Source: a bacterium (GTDB lineage Bacteria; Cyanobacteriota; Vampirovibrionia; Gastranaerophilales; Gastranaerophilaceae). From it: 9,757 nt of DNA. Shown here one piece after another: positions 1-6,620 of the stretch. Where the stretch lies: NCBI GenBank assembly GCA_004558955.1, contig SFZC01000070.1:1-9757 (forward strand), in the 5' to 3' direction. The position numbers and the translations under genes are program-made. The notes under the pieces are model-generated. The model was not told the DNA's origin and ran no database searches. It saw only the letters and a list, made by a program, of their open reading frames with translations. Within the stretch, counting starts at the first letter, position 1; the number at the start of each line of letters is the position of its first letter.

Positions 1-110
1 AAATAATGTTACCAATCTTGCAGAGTATGACTGAATTATAGCAATTACACAAAACAGGTTAGTCCATAAATATTACATAAAATTATTTTTAGCAAAATTT
101 GTATTAAAAA

Positions 111-132
111 AGCAAGGTCTAAAAGCCTTGCT
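111..132 (-). terminator. Rho-independent terminator, minus strand
   Basis: A 7-bp perfect stem (AGCAAGG at 111-117 with CCTTGCT at 126-132) encloses an 8-nt loop. Read on the minus strand it is followed by a run of T (plus-strand A at 106-110), the classic intrinsic terminator layout. It lies about 200 bp past the end of tRNA-Ile and just past a partial copy of the tRNA 3' end. It could therefore end a second minus-strand transcript, or be a duplicated or back-up terminator. Confidence 0.65.
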
Positions 133-148
133 ATTATTGTGTTTTAAA

Positions 149-165
149 TATGGGTCGCAGTGGAC
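149..165 (-). repeat. Near-copy of the tRNA-Ile 3' end
   Basis: These 17 bp match 343-359 at 16 of 17 positions. The matching stretch at 343-359 covers the discriminator base, the acceptor 3' strand and the start of the T arm of tRNA-Ile, plus two flanking bases. Like the real tRNA end, the copy is followed on the minus strand by a terminator hairpin. No matching acceptor 5' strand lies at the right distance, so this is a fragment and not a second tRNA. Possible origins are an attachment-site footprint of a lost integrative element, a partial duplication, or decay of a tandem tRNA. Confidence 0.6.
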
Positions 166-307
166 ATATCACTTCGTTCGCCATCGACGTGACTACGCTT
201 GAGCCTTATAAGTCCTGCGGACAGCTTGCTAATAAGGCTCAAGGCTCCGCACTTGGCTCACTCGTTCCTAACCATAAAATGTGGTTCTCGCCCTACTACA
301 ACAAAAT
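166..307. other. Structured non-coding region between two tRNA-end copies
   Basis: About 140 bp lies between the tRNA-end copy and the tRNA-Ile terminator and is visibly richer in G and C than the neighbouring intergenic DNA. It contains a 12-bp perfect inverted repeat (198-209 with 232-243). The 22-nt loop of that repeat holds a second small hairpin (GTCC at 212-215 with GGAC at 219-222). Another 5-bp hairpin is AACCA at 270-274 with TGGTT at 282-286. No convincing start and ribosome site are seen for a protein. It may be a dispersed non-coding repeat, a miniature element, or a structured RNA read from the minus strand. Confidence 0.45.
198..243. repeat. 12-bp perfect inverted repeat with nested hairpin
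   Basis: CTTGAGCCTTAT at 198-209 is the exact reverse complement of ATAAGGCTCAAG at 232-243. The 22-nt interval between them contains a second 4-bp stem with a 3-nt loop (212-222). No T tract follows on either strand, so it does not look like a terminator. Confidence 0.8.
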
Positions 308-341
308 AAAAAGGATAGTAACAAATGTCACTATCCTTTTT
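308..341. terminator. Bidirectional terminator behind tRNA-Ile
   Basis: An 8-bp stem (AGGATAGT at 312-319 with ACTATCCT at 330-337) has A-rich sequence on its left and T-rich sequence on its right, so it can work on either strand. On the minus strand it begins a few bases past the 3' end of tRNA-Ile and is the obvious terminator of that gene. Confidence 0.75.
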
Positions 342-344
342 ATA

Positions 345-418
<74 letters not shown>

Positions 419-466
419 ATGTTTTGCAAAAAGTTTCACATCCACTGTTCTCTTTCCGCATGAACA

Positions 467-495
467 AATGTACTATAAACATTTTTTAAAATCAA
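467..495 (-). promoter_or_regulatory. Possible tRNA-Ile promoter
   Basis: On the minus strand TTGATT (490-495) is followed after 17 bp by TACATT (467-472), overlapping an alternative -10-like TATAGT (472-477). This would give a leader of roughly 45 nt before the mature tRNA. The -10 match is mediocre, so this is a weak call. Confidence 0.3.
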
Positions 496-534
496 GTCTT
501 TTCTTTATTTTTCTGTTACATTTCGTTTTTATCC

Positions 535-567
535 ATAAAAAAGGGTTATTTTGTTCAAATAACCCTT
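535..567 (-). terminator. Terminator of the small exported-protein gene
   Basis: An 11-bp perfect stem (541-551 with 557-567) has a 5-nt loop. On the minus strand it is followed by a T run (plus-strand A at 537-542). It starts 13 bp after the stop codon of the minus-strand gene ending at 580 and is a strong intrinsic terminator for it. Confidence 0.85.
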
Positions 568-579
568 CTCTCTCTTTAA

Positions 580-1002
580 CTAGATATTATTTTTTTGCTC
601 AAAGTTTACTTTAATTTTCTTCTTTGCTCTATCTAAGTTTTTAATTTTCTTTTCAGCTTGTTTTATTTTTTGTTTTGCAGCTTTTCTTTCCGCTTTTGTT
701 GTTGAATATTGGCTGTCGATTTTTGCATAATCCGTTCTGTATTCAAGTAATTTATTTCTTACTTCAACTTGTGCGTTGTCTAATTGCAAAATTGCGTTTT
801 GCATTTTAGTTCCGCCTGTTACTTGGCTAGGGTCAAGCAATACGTTTTTGGAATCAGCAGTGGTCATTGTTGAACTTGTTGTTTTTACTGTTGTGTTATC
901 TCCAAAATTCAATGGTGTGAATTGTGTTGTTTCTGCCATTGCCAAGTTTGCAGTGAATGCCAAGCCTAATACTACGGCAAATATTTTTGATACGTTTTTC
1001 AT
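580..1002 (-). CDS. Small exported lysine-rich coiled-coil protein, function unknown
   Basis: This encodes 140 residues that I cannot assign to a family. The start at 1002 is chosen because GGAGG (1010-1014) lies 7 nt upstream and the product then opens with a textbook signal peptide. That peptide has Lys2, a hydrophobic core at about residues 7-20, and an Ala-Met-Ala cleavage site before Glu24. An upstream ATG at 1032 would add 10 residues ahead of the signal and lacks a good ribosome site. The mature protein of about 117 residues has a polar, Thr-rich part (about 24-55). A predicted helical coiled coil follows from about 66 to 136, and its last 40 residues are very rich in Lys and Ala. It is probably periplasmic or envelope-associated. 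The charge suggests binding to an acidic partner, but that is speculation. It has its own promoter and terminator, so it is monocistronic, and it is divergent from recJ. Confidence 0.85.
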   Translation of the reverse strand: MKNVSKIFAVVLGLAFTANLAMAETTQFTPLNFGDNTTVKTTSSTMTTADSKNVLLDPSQVTGGTKMQNAILQLDNAQVEVRNKLLEYRTDYAKIDSQYSTTKAERKAAKQKIKQAEKKIKNLDRAKKKIKVNFEQKNNI

Positions 1003-1030
1003 ATATTTTCCTCCGATAGTGTTGTAAACC

Positions 1031-1059
1031 ATATTATCATTCTAATTTATTTTTCGCAA
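1031..1059 (-). promoter_or_regulatory. Promoter of the small exported-protein gene
   Basis: On the minus strand TTGCGA (1054-1059) and TAATAT (1031-1036) are separated by exactly 17 bp, a good sigma-70 type match. The -10 lies 28 bp upstream of the start codon at 1002. Confidence 0.6.
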
Positions 1060-1081
1060 AATATAAAGAAATTTACATAAT
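1053..1081 (+). promoter_or_regulatory. Possible recJ promoter
   Basis: On the plus strand TTCGCA (1053-1058) and CATAAT (1076-1081) are 17 bp apart, followed by a leader of about 40 nt before recJ. The -35 overlaps the -35 of the divergent promoter, so the two would be back to back. The match is only moderate. Confidence 0.35.
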
Positions 1082-1130
1082 TTAATATCACGCATTTATG
1101 TGTTATTATTTTGTTATAGGACTTGGAGAT

Positions 1131-3479
1131 ATGAGAAAAGAGTGGATTGTTGAGAGTACAAATATTAATGAAAAATCTTTGATTAAAAGATTGTTATTTA
1201 CCCGTGGAATAAAGACAGAAGAAGAAATTAGGGAGTTTTTGAACCCGCTGGAGATGAAATTGACTTCCCCGTTTGTTTTTACTGACATGGAAAAAACGGT
1301 CAATCGTTTATCAAAAGCTATTGAAAATAACGAAGTAATCGTAATATACGGCGATTTTGATGCTGACGGTGTGACTTCGACTGCTATTTTATATAAAACT
1401 CTAAAATTTTTGGGTGCGAATGTGCATTATTTTATTCCAGACAGAGAAAACGAAGGTCATGGATTTGACAACAAGGCTCTTATAAAATTAATGACGACAG
1501 TAAAACCCAAAGTTATAATTTCCGTTGACTGCGGGATTTCCGATGTGAATGCCGTCAAATTTTTGAACAGTTTTAAAATTATTGATGTAATAATTACAGA
1601 CCACCACGAAGCCCCTGAAGAGTTGCCTGAAGCCTATGCAATCGTCAATCCGAAGGCTCCGAATGCTCTTGATGAAACTCTTTCGGCAAAGCAAATTGAA
1701 CATTTGACATATCTTGCAGGGTGTGGAGTTGCGTTCAAGGTTTCTCAAGCTTTGTTGATGAAGTATGAAAAAACCGAGTTTATTTATGAAATTTTGCCAT
1801 TTGTTGCGGTCGGTACGGTTGCTGATGTCGTTCCGCTACTTGGTGAAAACAGATATTTTGTGACAAAAGGTTTGGATTTAATCTCAAAAGGCAGGCATGA
1901 CGGGCTTAGACAACTTTTGGAAAGTGCAGGTTATGACATTACAAAAGGTGTAACGTCTGAAAATATTGCCTTTGGAGTTGCTCCGAGAATTAACGCATCA
2001 GGTCGTTTAGATACCGTTGATGCGGCGTTAAAGGTTTTGATTTCCGAAAATCCGCAAGAGGTTTCCATGGCGGTTGCGACTCTGAATGAGTTTAACAAAA
2101 TTCGTCAAACTTTGTGTCAGGAAATTTTTGCACAAGCGGATAAAATGGTGCAAAAAGAGGGTAATCGTAATCCCGCAATCGTTTTGTACAGTGATGAATG
2201 GCATATCGGGATTATCGGGATTGTTGCGTCAAAACTTGTTGAAAAGTATTATAAACCCGTATTTTTAATGGTTTATGTCAAAGATAAAGACCAGTTCAGA
2301 TGTTCTGCCAGAAGTATTGAGGGTGTTCCGTTGTATGATGTTTTAGTTGCCAATGCAGAATTGTTTGACAATTTTGGTGGGCATAAACTTGCGGCAGGAC
2401 TAGGGTTTACGGGGGCAAAGACTCCTTTTGAAGTCGTTAAAAAAGCCTTAAATACTACGGTTAAAGAATACACTGCAAACAAAGATTTAAAACCGTTTGT
2501 TGATATTGATTTAATCCTTGAGCCACGAGATATAACAACGGATTTGGTTGAAGAGATTTCTCAACTTGAACCGTTTGGGGCATCAAACAGAAGTCCGATT
2601 TTTCAGGTTAATAATTTAAAAGTCACGCAGAAAAAATTAATGGGTTCCGATAATTCGCATTTGCGACTCGGGTTGACTTCGCCTGTTGGTGATTTTACCG
2701 CAATTTGGTGGAAGCGTGGAGATGTAACTTTGAAATCAGGTGATAATCTTGATTTGGCATTTCACCCGCAAATTAACGAGTTTAACGGAAATACGTCTGT
2801 TCAATTAATTGTTGATGATATTCATTCAGAAGCTTTGATTGAAGAAGAGGCTCCGAAATCTCGATATAGGATTAACGATTGTCGAACAAAAGTTAAAGAT
2901 TTGACGAATGTAAATGATTATATCAGACGAACAGATGCTAAGGTTAAGGTTTTTGCCGAAAGTAAACCCGTAAAAGATCTGCTCAAACCGTTTGATGCAA
3001 TTTTTGCAAATACCTTTACAAGACAAGATATTCCGCAGTGTGAGGTGTTGTTGTTTTTTGATTATCCTGCGGATAGGGAAACTTTTGACCTGATTTTGGA
3101 TAAAACGGGGGCTGATAAACTTCATTTTATGAAATATGAGCCGAAGGTTTGGGAAGAACAGGAATTTTTGACAACTCTAGGCAAGATGTTGAAATTTGCA
3201 AGTCATAACAATAACGGGAAGGTAGAACTTGTGCGATGTGCAAGTTTCTTGGGTAAGTCCATAAAAGTTATTGAAATGATGTTGAGCTTGTTTGAAGAGG
3301 TCGGATTTATAAGAATTTTAGACAAAAATTCTTCATTTTATACGATTGATTTTGTCGGAATTGATGATATCGGCAAGGTTTTGCACAATTCAAAATATGC
3401 TCAAATTTATGATTTGATGCTTGAATGTGAGGAATTTCAAAAAAGTCTGTTGGAAGATCGATTGGAAGAACTTGTTTAA
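1131..3479 (+). CDS. recJ: Single-stranded-DNA-specific exonuclease RecJ
   Basis: RecJ degrades single-stranded DNA 5' to 3' in the cytoplasm and serves in RecF-pathway recombination, mismatch repair and base-excision repair. The product is 782 residues. The DHH phosphoesterase core shows DFDADG (Asp75, Asp77, Asp79), Asp133 in a VDCGIS motif, and DHH at 157-159; these are the metal ligands of the family. The DHHA1 domain follows, with HIGIIGIVASK and the GGH motif at 416-418. An OB-fold-like segment (about 460-560) and a C-terminal extension of roughly 220 residues come after it. The extension is absent from the shorter E. coli-type enzyme but is common in longer RecJ forms. I prefer the ATG at 1131: AGGA at 1118-1121 is 9 nt upstream and the protein then begins like other RecJ proteins. 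An in-frame ATG at 1098 would add 11 unlikely residues. All catalytic motifs appear intact. Confidence 0.95.
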   Translation: MRKEWIVESTNINEKSLIKRLLFTRGIKTEEEIREFLNPLEMKLTSPFVFTDMEKTVNRLSKAIENNEVIVIYGDFDADGVTSTAILYKTLKFLGANVHYFIPDRENEGHGFDNKALIKLMTTVKPKVIISVDCGISDVNAVKFLNSFKIIDVIITDHHEAPEELPEAYAIVNPKAPNALDETLSAKQIEHLTYLAGCGVAFKVSQALLMKYEKTEFIYEILPFVAVGTVADVVPLLGENRYFVTKGLDLISKGRHDGLRQLLESAGYDITKGVTSENIAFGVAPRINASGRLDTVDAALKVLISENPQEVSMAVATLNEFNKIRQTLCQEIFAQADKMVQKEGNRNPAIVLYSDEWHIGIIGIVASKLVEKYYKPVFLMVYVKDKDQFRCSARSIEGVPLYDVLVANAELFDNFGGHKLAAGLGFTGAKTPFEVVKKALNTTVKEYTANKDLKPFVDIDLILEPRDITTDLVEEISQLEPFGASNRSPIFQVNNLKVTQKKLMGSDNSHLRLGLTSPVGDFTAIWWKRGDVTLKSGDNLDLAFHPQINEFNGNTSVQLIVDDIHSEALIEEEAPKSRYRINDCRTKVKDLTNVNDYIRRTDAKVKVFAESKPVKDLLKPFDAIFANTFTRQDIPQCEVLLFFDYPADRETFDLILDKTGADKLHFMKYEPKVWEEQEFLTTLGKMLKFASHNNNGKVELVRCASFLGKSIKVIEMMLSLFEEVGFIRILDKNSSFYTIDFVGIDDIGKVLHNSKYAQIYDLMLECEEFQKSLLEDRLEELV

Positions 3480-3483
3480 AAAA

Positions 3484-3516
3484 TAAAAAAAATATGCCGG
3501 TATCAGAAAGATACCG
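3484..3516 (-). terminator. Terminator of the outer-membrane-factor gene
   Basis: A 7-bp stem (CGGTATC at 3498-3504 with GATACCG at 3510-3516) has a 5-nt loop. On the minus strand it is followed by a long T-rich tract (plus-strand A-rich 3480-3494). It lies about 35 bp past the stop of the minus-strand gene. Any role for recJ, which ends at 3479 on the other strand, is doubtful because no T tract follows on the plus strand. Confidence 0.75.
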
Positions 3517-3550
3517 ACGCTTAGTAAGTAAAAATATGATTAAGTCTTTA

Positions 3551-4948
3551 TTATAATTGCGTACCGGTTGCTTTGTACAATTCGATGTAGTTTACCAAAC
3601 AATTAATTTTATCGTTCACAACCATTTTGTCCGTATATAGTACGTTTTCTTTGACTTGAACCAAGTCTAATTTAGAAATTGTACCTTGATTGTATTTGTT
3701 TGTACTATAGCCAAAATCTTCACGCTCTAAGGTTGCTTGCTTTTGGGTATCTGCGTATTTTTCTTCATCAAGTCTGATTGATACCAAAGCATTGTTGATT
3801 TCTTGAATTGCCGTTAAATTTGTTTGGTAGTAACTGTTCAAAATTCTTTCATAAGTATCTTTTTTAAGTTTTAGGTTAGCAATTCTGCGACCGCCAGTGA
3901 AGATTGGCAGGTTAAGTCCGCCGCCAAGCATTGCAAGAGCGTTTTTTGTAGTCCAAATGCTACCGAAATCGTTAGCAAAGAATAATGCGATTGCACCGAT
4001 ATTTAGGGTTGGTAAAAATTCTTTTCTTGCTACCCTTACGTCAATTCCTGATTTTTCCACCATTTTTTCTGCTTTGATGTAGTCAGGACGTTGTGTAACA
4101 ACATCTGATGAAATTTCTGTAGGAATTATGCCCGAAAAATTCAAAGAACTGTAAGGAGCTCTTTTCAGGCTTTCTGCATTATTCGGGTTTTCTCCGATTA
4201 AAACCGCTAATTGGTTAAGTAATTTGGTTCTGTCTTTTTTGTATTGGGTTAAATCGCTGTTGCCCGCAATGTAAGATTTGTTTGCCTTTACGGTATCAGC
4301 GGTTGAAGTCAAACCTTCTTTGTTTCTTGCAAGCATTAAGTCGTAGATAACTTTTCGGTCTTGAACGATTTGTTCTTGTAATTCAATCATTCTGTCAAGT
4401 TTAACGATGTTCAAATAAGTTGTGCCGACTGCCGAGGCGATAGAAATATATGCGGCACGTTCATCTTGAAGCGAACCTTCGTAATCTTTTTTAGACATGG
4501 CTGTTTTGTTGTGATTTTTGCCAAACAGGTCAAGTTCGTAACTTGCGATTGCAGGAGTTGCAAATCCCCAATCTGAAGAGGTTCCGAAAGGCATTTTGCT
4601 GTAACCCGTACCAAATCCGACACCTGCTGACGGTAATTCGTTAGCGAATTGAATTTTTATTGCCTGATAGTATTCATCAACGGCGATTGTTGCCATTTTC
4701 AGGCTGTAATTGTTTTGGATTGCCTTATCAATATAACCTGTCAAAAGGTTGTCGTTGAAATTTGACCACCAGTTATAATTAATATATTCATACTTAAATT
4801 CGTCACTTTTTACTCTTTGTTTGTGGCTTTTTGAAATAGAAATCTTTTTGGCTTCCGTAGTTTTATTATTAATGGCAAAGCATGCCAACGGGATTAAATT
4901 GCTAATAATAAAACTTGCTAATAATAGCGTTATTATCTTCTTTTTCAA
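3551..4948 (-). CDS. Outer-membrane efflux factor, TolC/NodT family
   Basis: This 465-residue protein is the outer-membrane channel of a tripartite efflux pump. The N-terminus is a signal peptide (lysines 2-4, hydrophobic core at about 5-22, likely cleavage near Ala25). A cysteine at 23 is present but does not sit in a proper lipobox, so lipid anchoring is uncertain. Family signatures include the N-terminal WWSNFNDNLL region (60-69), YELDLFGK (137-144), RPDYIKAE (287-294) and LPIFTGGRR (347-355), arranged as the two OEP repeats of long helices. The start codon is TTG at 4948-4946, supported by AAAGAGG (4958-4964) 9 nt upstream; no ATG is suitably placed. The gene is divergent from marR-emrA-emrB across a 115-bp control region, which strongly suggests that it is the dedicated channel for that pump. 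The gene symbol is left blank because family members carry many names. Confidence 0.92.
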   Translation of the reverse strand: MKKKIITLLLASFIISNLIPLACFAINNKTTEAKKISISKSHKQRVKSDEFKYEYINYNWWSNFNDNLLTGYIDKAIQNNYSLKMATIAVDEYYQAIKIQFANELPSAGVGFGTGYSKMPFGTSSDWGFATPAIASYELDLFGKNHNKTAMSKKDYEGSLQDERAAYISIASAVGTTYLNIVKLDRMIELQEQIVQDRKVIYDLMLARNKEGLTSTADTVKANKSYIAGNSDLTQYKKDRTKLLNQLAVLIGENPNNAESLKRAPYSSLNFSGIIPTEISSDVVTQRPDYIKAEKMVEKSGIDVRVARKEFLPTLNIGAIALFFANDFGSIWTTKNALAMLGGGLNLPIFTGGRRIANLKLKKDTYERILNSYYQTNLTAIQEINNALVSIRLDEEKYADTQKQATLEREDFGYSTNKYNQGTISKLDLVQVKENVLYTDKMVVNDKINCLVNYIELYKATGTQL

Positions 4949-4988
4949 TGTTTTATACCTCTTTAAAATAATACTTGCAATTTATCTG

Positions 4989-5022
4989 ATAGTATGATAA
5001 CATAATATTGTTGTAAATGCAA
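4989..5022 (-). promoter_or_regulatory. Promoter(s) of the outer-membrane-factor gene
   Basis: Two overlapping sigma-70-like promoters read toward the outer-membrane-factor gene. One is TTTACA (5012-5017) with TACTAT (4989-4994), spacing 17. The other is TTGCAT (5017-5022) with TATCAT (4994-4999), spacing 17. I cannot tell which one is used. Both -35 elements lie inside the palindromic operator-like sequence at 5009-5040. Confidence 0.55.
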
Positions 5023-5040
5023 CACATTATTTTTACAACA
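5009..5040. promoter_or_regulatory. Operator-like palindromes, probable MarR-family binding site
   Basis: Two inverted repeats share an arm. TGTTG-6nt-CAACA spans 5009-5024. TGTTGTAAA (5009-5017) is also the exact reverse complement of TTTACAACA (5032-5040). MarR-family regulators bind short palindromes in the region between their own gene and a divergent target, and this is the only such site between the two transcription units. Assignment to the adjacent MarR protein is an inference from position. Confidence 0.55.
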
Positions 5041-5063
5041 TATAGAAATATCCAATCAGGCTT

Positions 5064-5525
5064 ATGAAAAAAACAACACATTATATAGATTCAGTATTTT
5101 ATCAATTTGAGCAAACTGCAAGGTATTGCAAGTATTTGTCGGTTCAAATTTTTCAAGGTTTAAATATGGGAATTACTGCTGATGAATTTATCGTTTTGGA
5201 TACGATTGATGCAAACGGTTGTATTTGCCAAAGAGAATTGGCTCAACTTATTTTAAAAGACAGAGCGGGAACGGGCAGACTTTTGAATACCTTAGAAGAA
5301 AAAGGTTATATTGAGAGATTTGCTGATACAAAAAATAACCGCCTTGTCCGAAAGATGAAATTAACAAAATCAGGTATTGCCATTTTAAAAGATGCGATTG
5401 ACAAATTGAAAAAATATATTGATAAAATGCCTGAAATTATTTCTGAGGAGAACAAAGAAAAATTAATAAGTGCCATAATTGAATTTAGGCAAGGTTTAGA
5501 AAAAGAAGTCCAGATGAACATATAA
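5064..5525 (+). CDS. MarR-family transcriptional regulator
   Basis: This 153-residue winged-helix protein has the usual length for MarR-type repressors, which bind DNA as dimers and release it when a small molecule or oxidant acts on them. The first helix is dimer-forming. The DNA-binding part runs from about 38 to 105: ITADEFIVLDTI, then the recognition helix region ELAQLILKDRAGTGRLLNTLEEKGYIER (written in part), then a wing around ADTKNNRLVRKMKLTKSG. A C-terminal helical pair (about 105-150) completes the dimer interface. Three cysteines (22, 53, 55) could matter for redox control, but nothing proves this. The ribosome site is weak (AGG close to the ATG). The stop is 15 bp before emrA, so it heads a marR-emrA-emrB operon. 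It probably represses both this operon and the divergent outer-membrane factor through the palindromes at 5009-5040. Confidence 0.9.
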   Translation: MKKTTHYIDSVFYQFEQTARYCKYLSVQIFQGLNMGITADEFIVLDTIDANGCICQRELAQLILKDRAGTGRLLNTLEEKGYIERFADTKNNRLVRKMKLTKSGIAILKDAIDKLKKYIDKMPEIISEENKEKLISAIIEFRQGLEKEVQMNI

Positions 5526-5540
5526 AAGAGGTTATAAAAG

Positions 5541-6551
5541 ATGGAAGAAAATACTCAAGAAAAACAAAAAACTGAAGAAACTTTAACTCACCCTCACCAA
5601 AAAGGTGTGAAAAGAACGATAGCTTTTGTTATTATTACAATCTTGTTGGTTGTAGCAGGATTTTACGTTGTGAAAGAAATGCAATACGAATCAACAGATG
5701 ATGCTTATGTTGAAACAACAACCGTTAACGTTGCTCCTCGTGTTTCGGGACAAATCGAAGAGGTTTATGTAACGGATAACCAACACGTTAAAGAAGGTGA
5801 TTTGGTTGCGGTAATTGATGATGCTGACTATCAGGTTAAACTTGAACAAGCGGATTCAACTTATGAAAAAATCAAACTTAACCAATCTAACGCAAAAGCA
5901 AATTTAGCAGCTGCAGAATCAAATATTGCCCTTGCGAAAAAAGATATGGACAGATATAAAAACTTGTATGAACAAGGTGCTGTTTCAAAACAAACTTACG
6001 ATGCGGCAAAGGTTAAATATGACAGTGCTCAAGCAAATTTGACCAATGCAAACCAAGCGTTGTTCTCAACAAGTGACGGTAAAACTGTTGCAGATGCTGA
6101 TTTGAGAACTGCAAAGGCTGCAAAAGACAAAGCCGCTCTTGATTTATCTTATACAAAAATTTATGCACCTCAAGCAGGTACGGTATCTTCAAGACGTGTT
6201 GAAAAAGGTATGTATGTTACGGCAGGTTCACCGTTGTTCACACTTGTTCCTGAAAACGTTTGGGTAGTTGCAAACTTCAAAGAAAATCAACTTAAAGGTA
6301 TGCACCCCGGTCAACCTGTTGATATCAAGGTTGATACTTATCCAAACCATGTGTTTAAGGGTAAAATTGACAGTATTCAAAGAGCTTCAGGTGCGAAATC
6401 AAGTTTGTTCCCGCCTGAAAATGCGGTGGGTTCTTTCGTAAAAATTGTTCAAAGAATCCCTGTTAAAATCGTATTTACCGAAGACATTGACACTACAAAA
6501 TATAACATCGTTCCGGGAATGTCAGTAGTGCCGAAGGTAAAAGTTAAGTAG
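5541..6551 (+). CDS. emrA: EmrA-like membrane-fusion (periplasmic adaptor) protein
   Basis: This HlyD/EmrA-family adaptor of 336 residues bridges an inner-membrane major-facilitator pump and an outer-membrane channel. It has a short charged cytoplasmic tail (1-24) and one membrane anchor (about 25-44). The signature STDDAYV (51-57) is followed by the first lipoyl half, VAPRVSGQIEEVYV with HVKEGDLV (64-89). A coiled-coil hairpin rich in Ala, Lys and Gln spans about 95-205. The second lipoyl half is YAPQAGTVSSRRVEKGMYV (208-226). A beta-barrel domain follows, with VVANFKENQL (242-251), GQPVDIKVD and the family hallmark RIPVKIVF (305-312). AAGAGG at 5526-5531 lies 9 nt before the ATG and abuts the marR stop, so the two are co-transcribed. 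emrB follows after a 69-bp gap that contains a hairpin. Together with EmrB and the divergent outer-membrane factor it makes a full pump. Confidence 0.94.
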   Translation: MEENTQEKQKTEETLTHPHQKGVKRTIAFVIITILLVVAGFYVVKEMQYESTDDAYVETTTVNVAPRVSGQIEEVYVTDNQHVKEGDLVAVIDDADYQVKLEQADSTYEKIKLNQSNAKANLAAAESNIALAKKDMDRYKNLYEQGAVSKQTYDAAKVKYDSAQANLTNANQALFSTSDGKTVADADLRTAKAAKDKAALDLSYTKIYAPQAGTVSSRRVEKGMYVTAGSPLFTLVPENVWVVANFKENQLKGMHPGQPVDIKVDTYPNHVFKGKIDSIQRASGAKSSLFPPENAVGSFVKIVQRIPVKIVFTEDIDTTKYNIVPGMSVVPKVKVK

Positions 6552-6574
6552 TAGTTAAACAATTTGAATAAAAT

Positions 6575-6606
6575 AAGAATATCGGCGTTAAAATGTCGAT
6601 ATTCTT
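6575..6606. promoter_or_regulatory. Intercistronic hairpin between emrA and emrB
   Basis: A 10-bp perfect stem (AAGAATATCG at 6575-6584 with CGATATTCTT at 6597-6606) encloses a 12-nt loop. No T run follows, so it is not a standard intrinsic terminator. It ends 4 nt before the emrB ribosome site (AAGAGG, 6611-6616). It could stabilise the upstream mRNA, guide processing, or tune emrB translation; which of these it does is not visible in the sequence. Confidence 0.6.
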
Positions 6607-6620
6607 GTATAAGAGGAAAA

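Noticed and set aside
1..100. End of a gene entering from the left
   Set aside because: The stretch is AT-rich with stops in all frames and no recognisable coding content; I see nothing in it.
122..133. 12-mer aaagccttgcta shared between the left terminator and 9686-9697
   Set aside because: It is short, low in complexity and part of a simple hairpin. Without a copy count it may be chance, although it could hint at one repeat family at both ends of the window.
149..222. A second tRNA gene on the minus strand
   Set aside because: Only the acceptor 3' end and part of the T arm are present. No matching acceptor 5' strand, D arm or anticodon arm is found at the right distances.
776..1027. Open frames antisense to the exported-protein gene, recJ, emrB and speE
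   Set aside because: They are shadows of strong genes, without ribosome sites or domain content of their own.
1003..1032. Upstream start of the small exported protein
   Set aside because: It would put 10 residues before a perfect signal peptide, and GGAGG is placed for the ATG at 1002.
1098..1130. recJ starting at the upstream ATG
   Set aside because: It would add 11 hydrophobic residues not seen in the family and has no ribosome site. The ATG at 1131 has AGGA at suitable spacing.
4877..4885. Outer-membrane factor as a lipoprotein through Cys23
   Set aside because: Pro-Leu-Ala precede the cysteine, which does not fit the usual lipobox, so an ordinary signal peptide cut near Ala25 is at least as likely.
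6564..6620. emrB starting at the upstream TTG
   Set aside because: The extension would be translated through the intercistronic hairpin, it has no similarity to EmrB N-termini, and the ATG at 6621 has its own AAGAGG.
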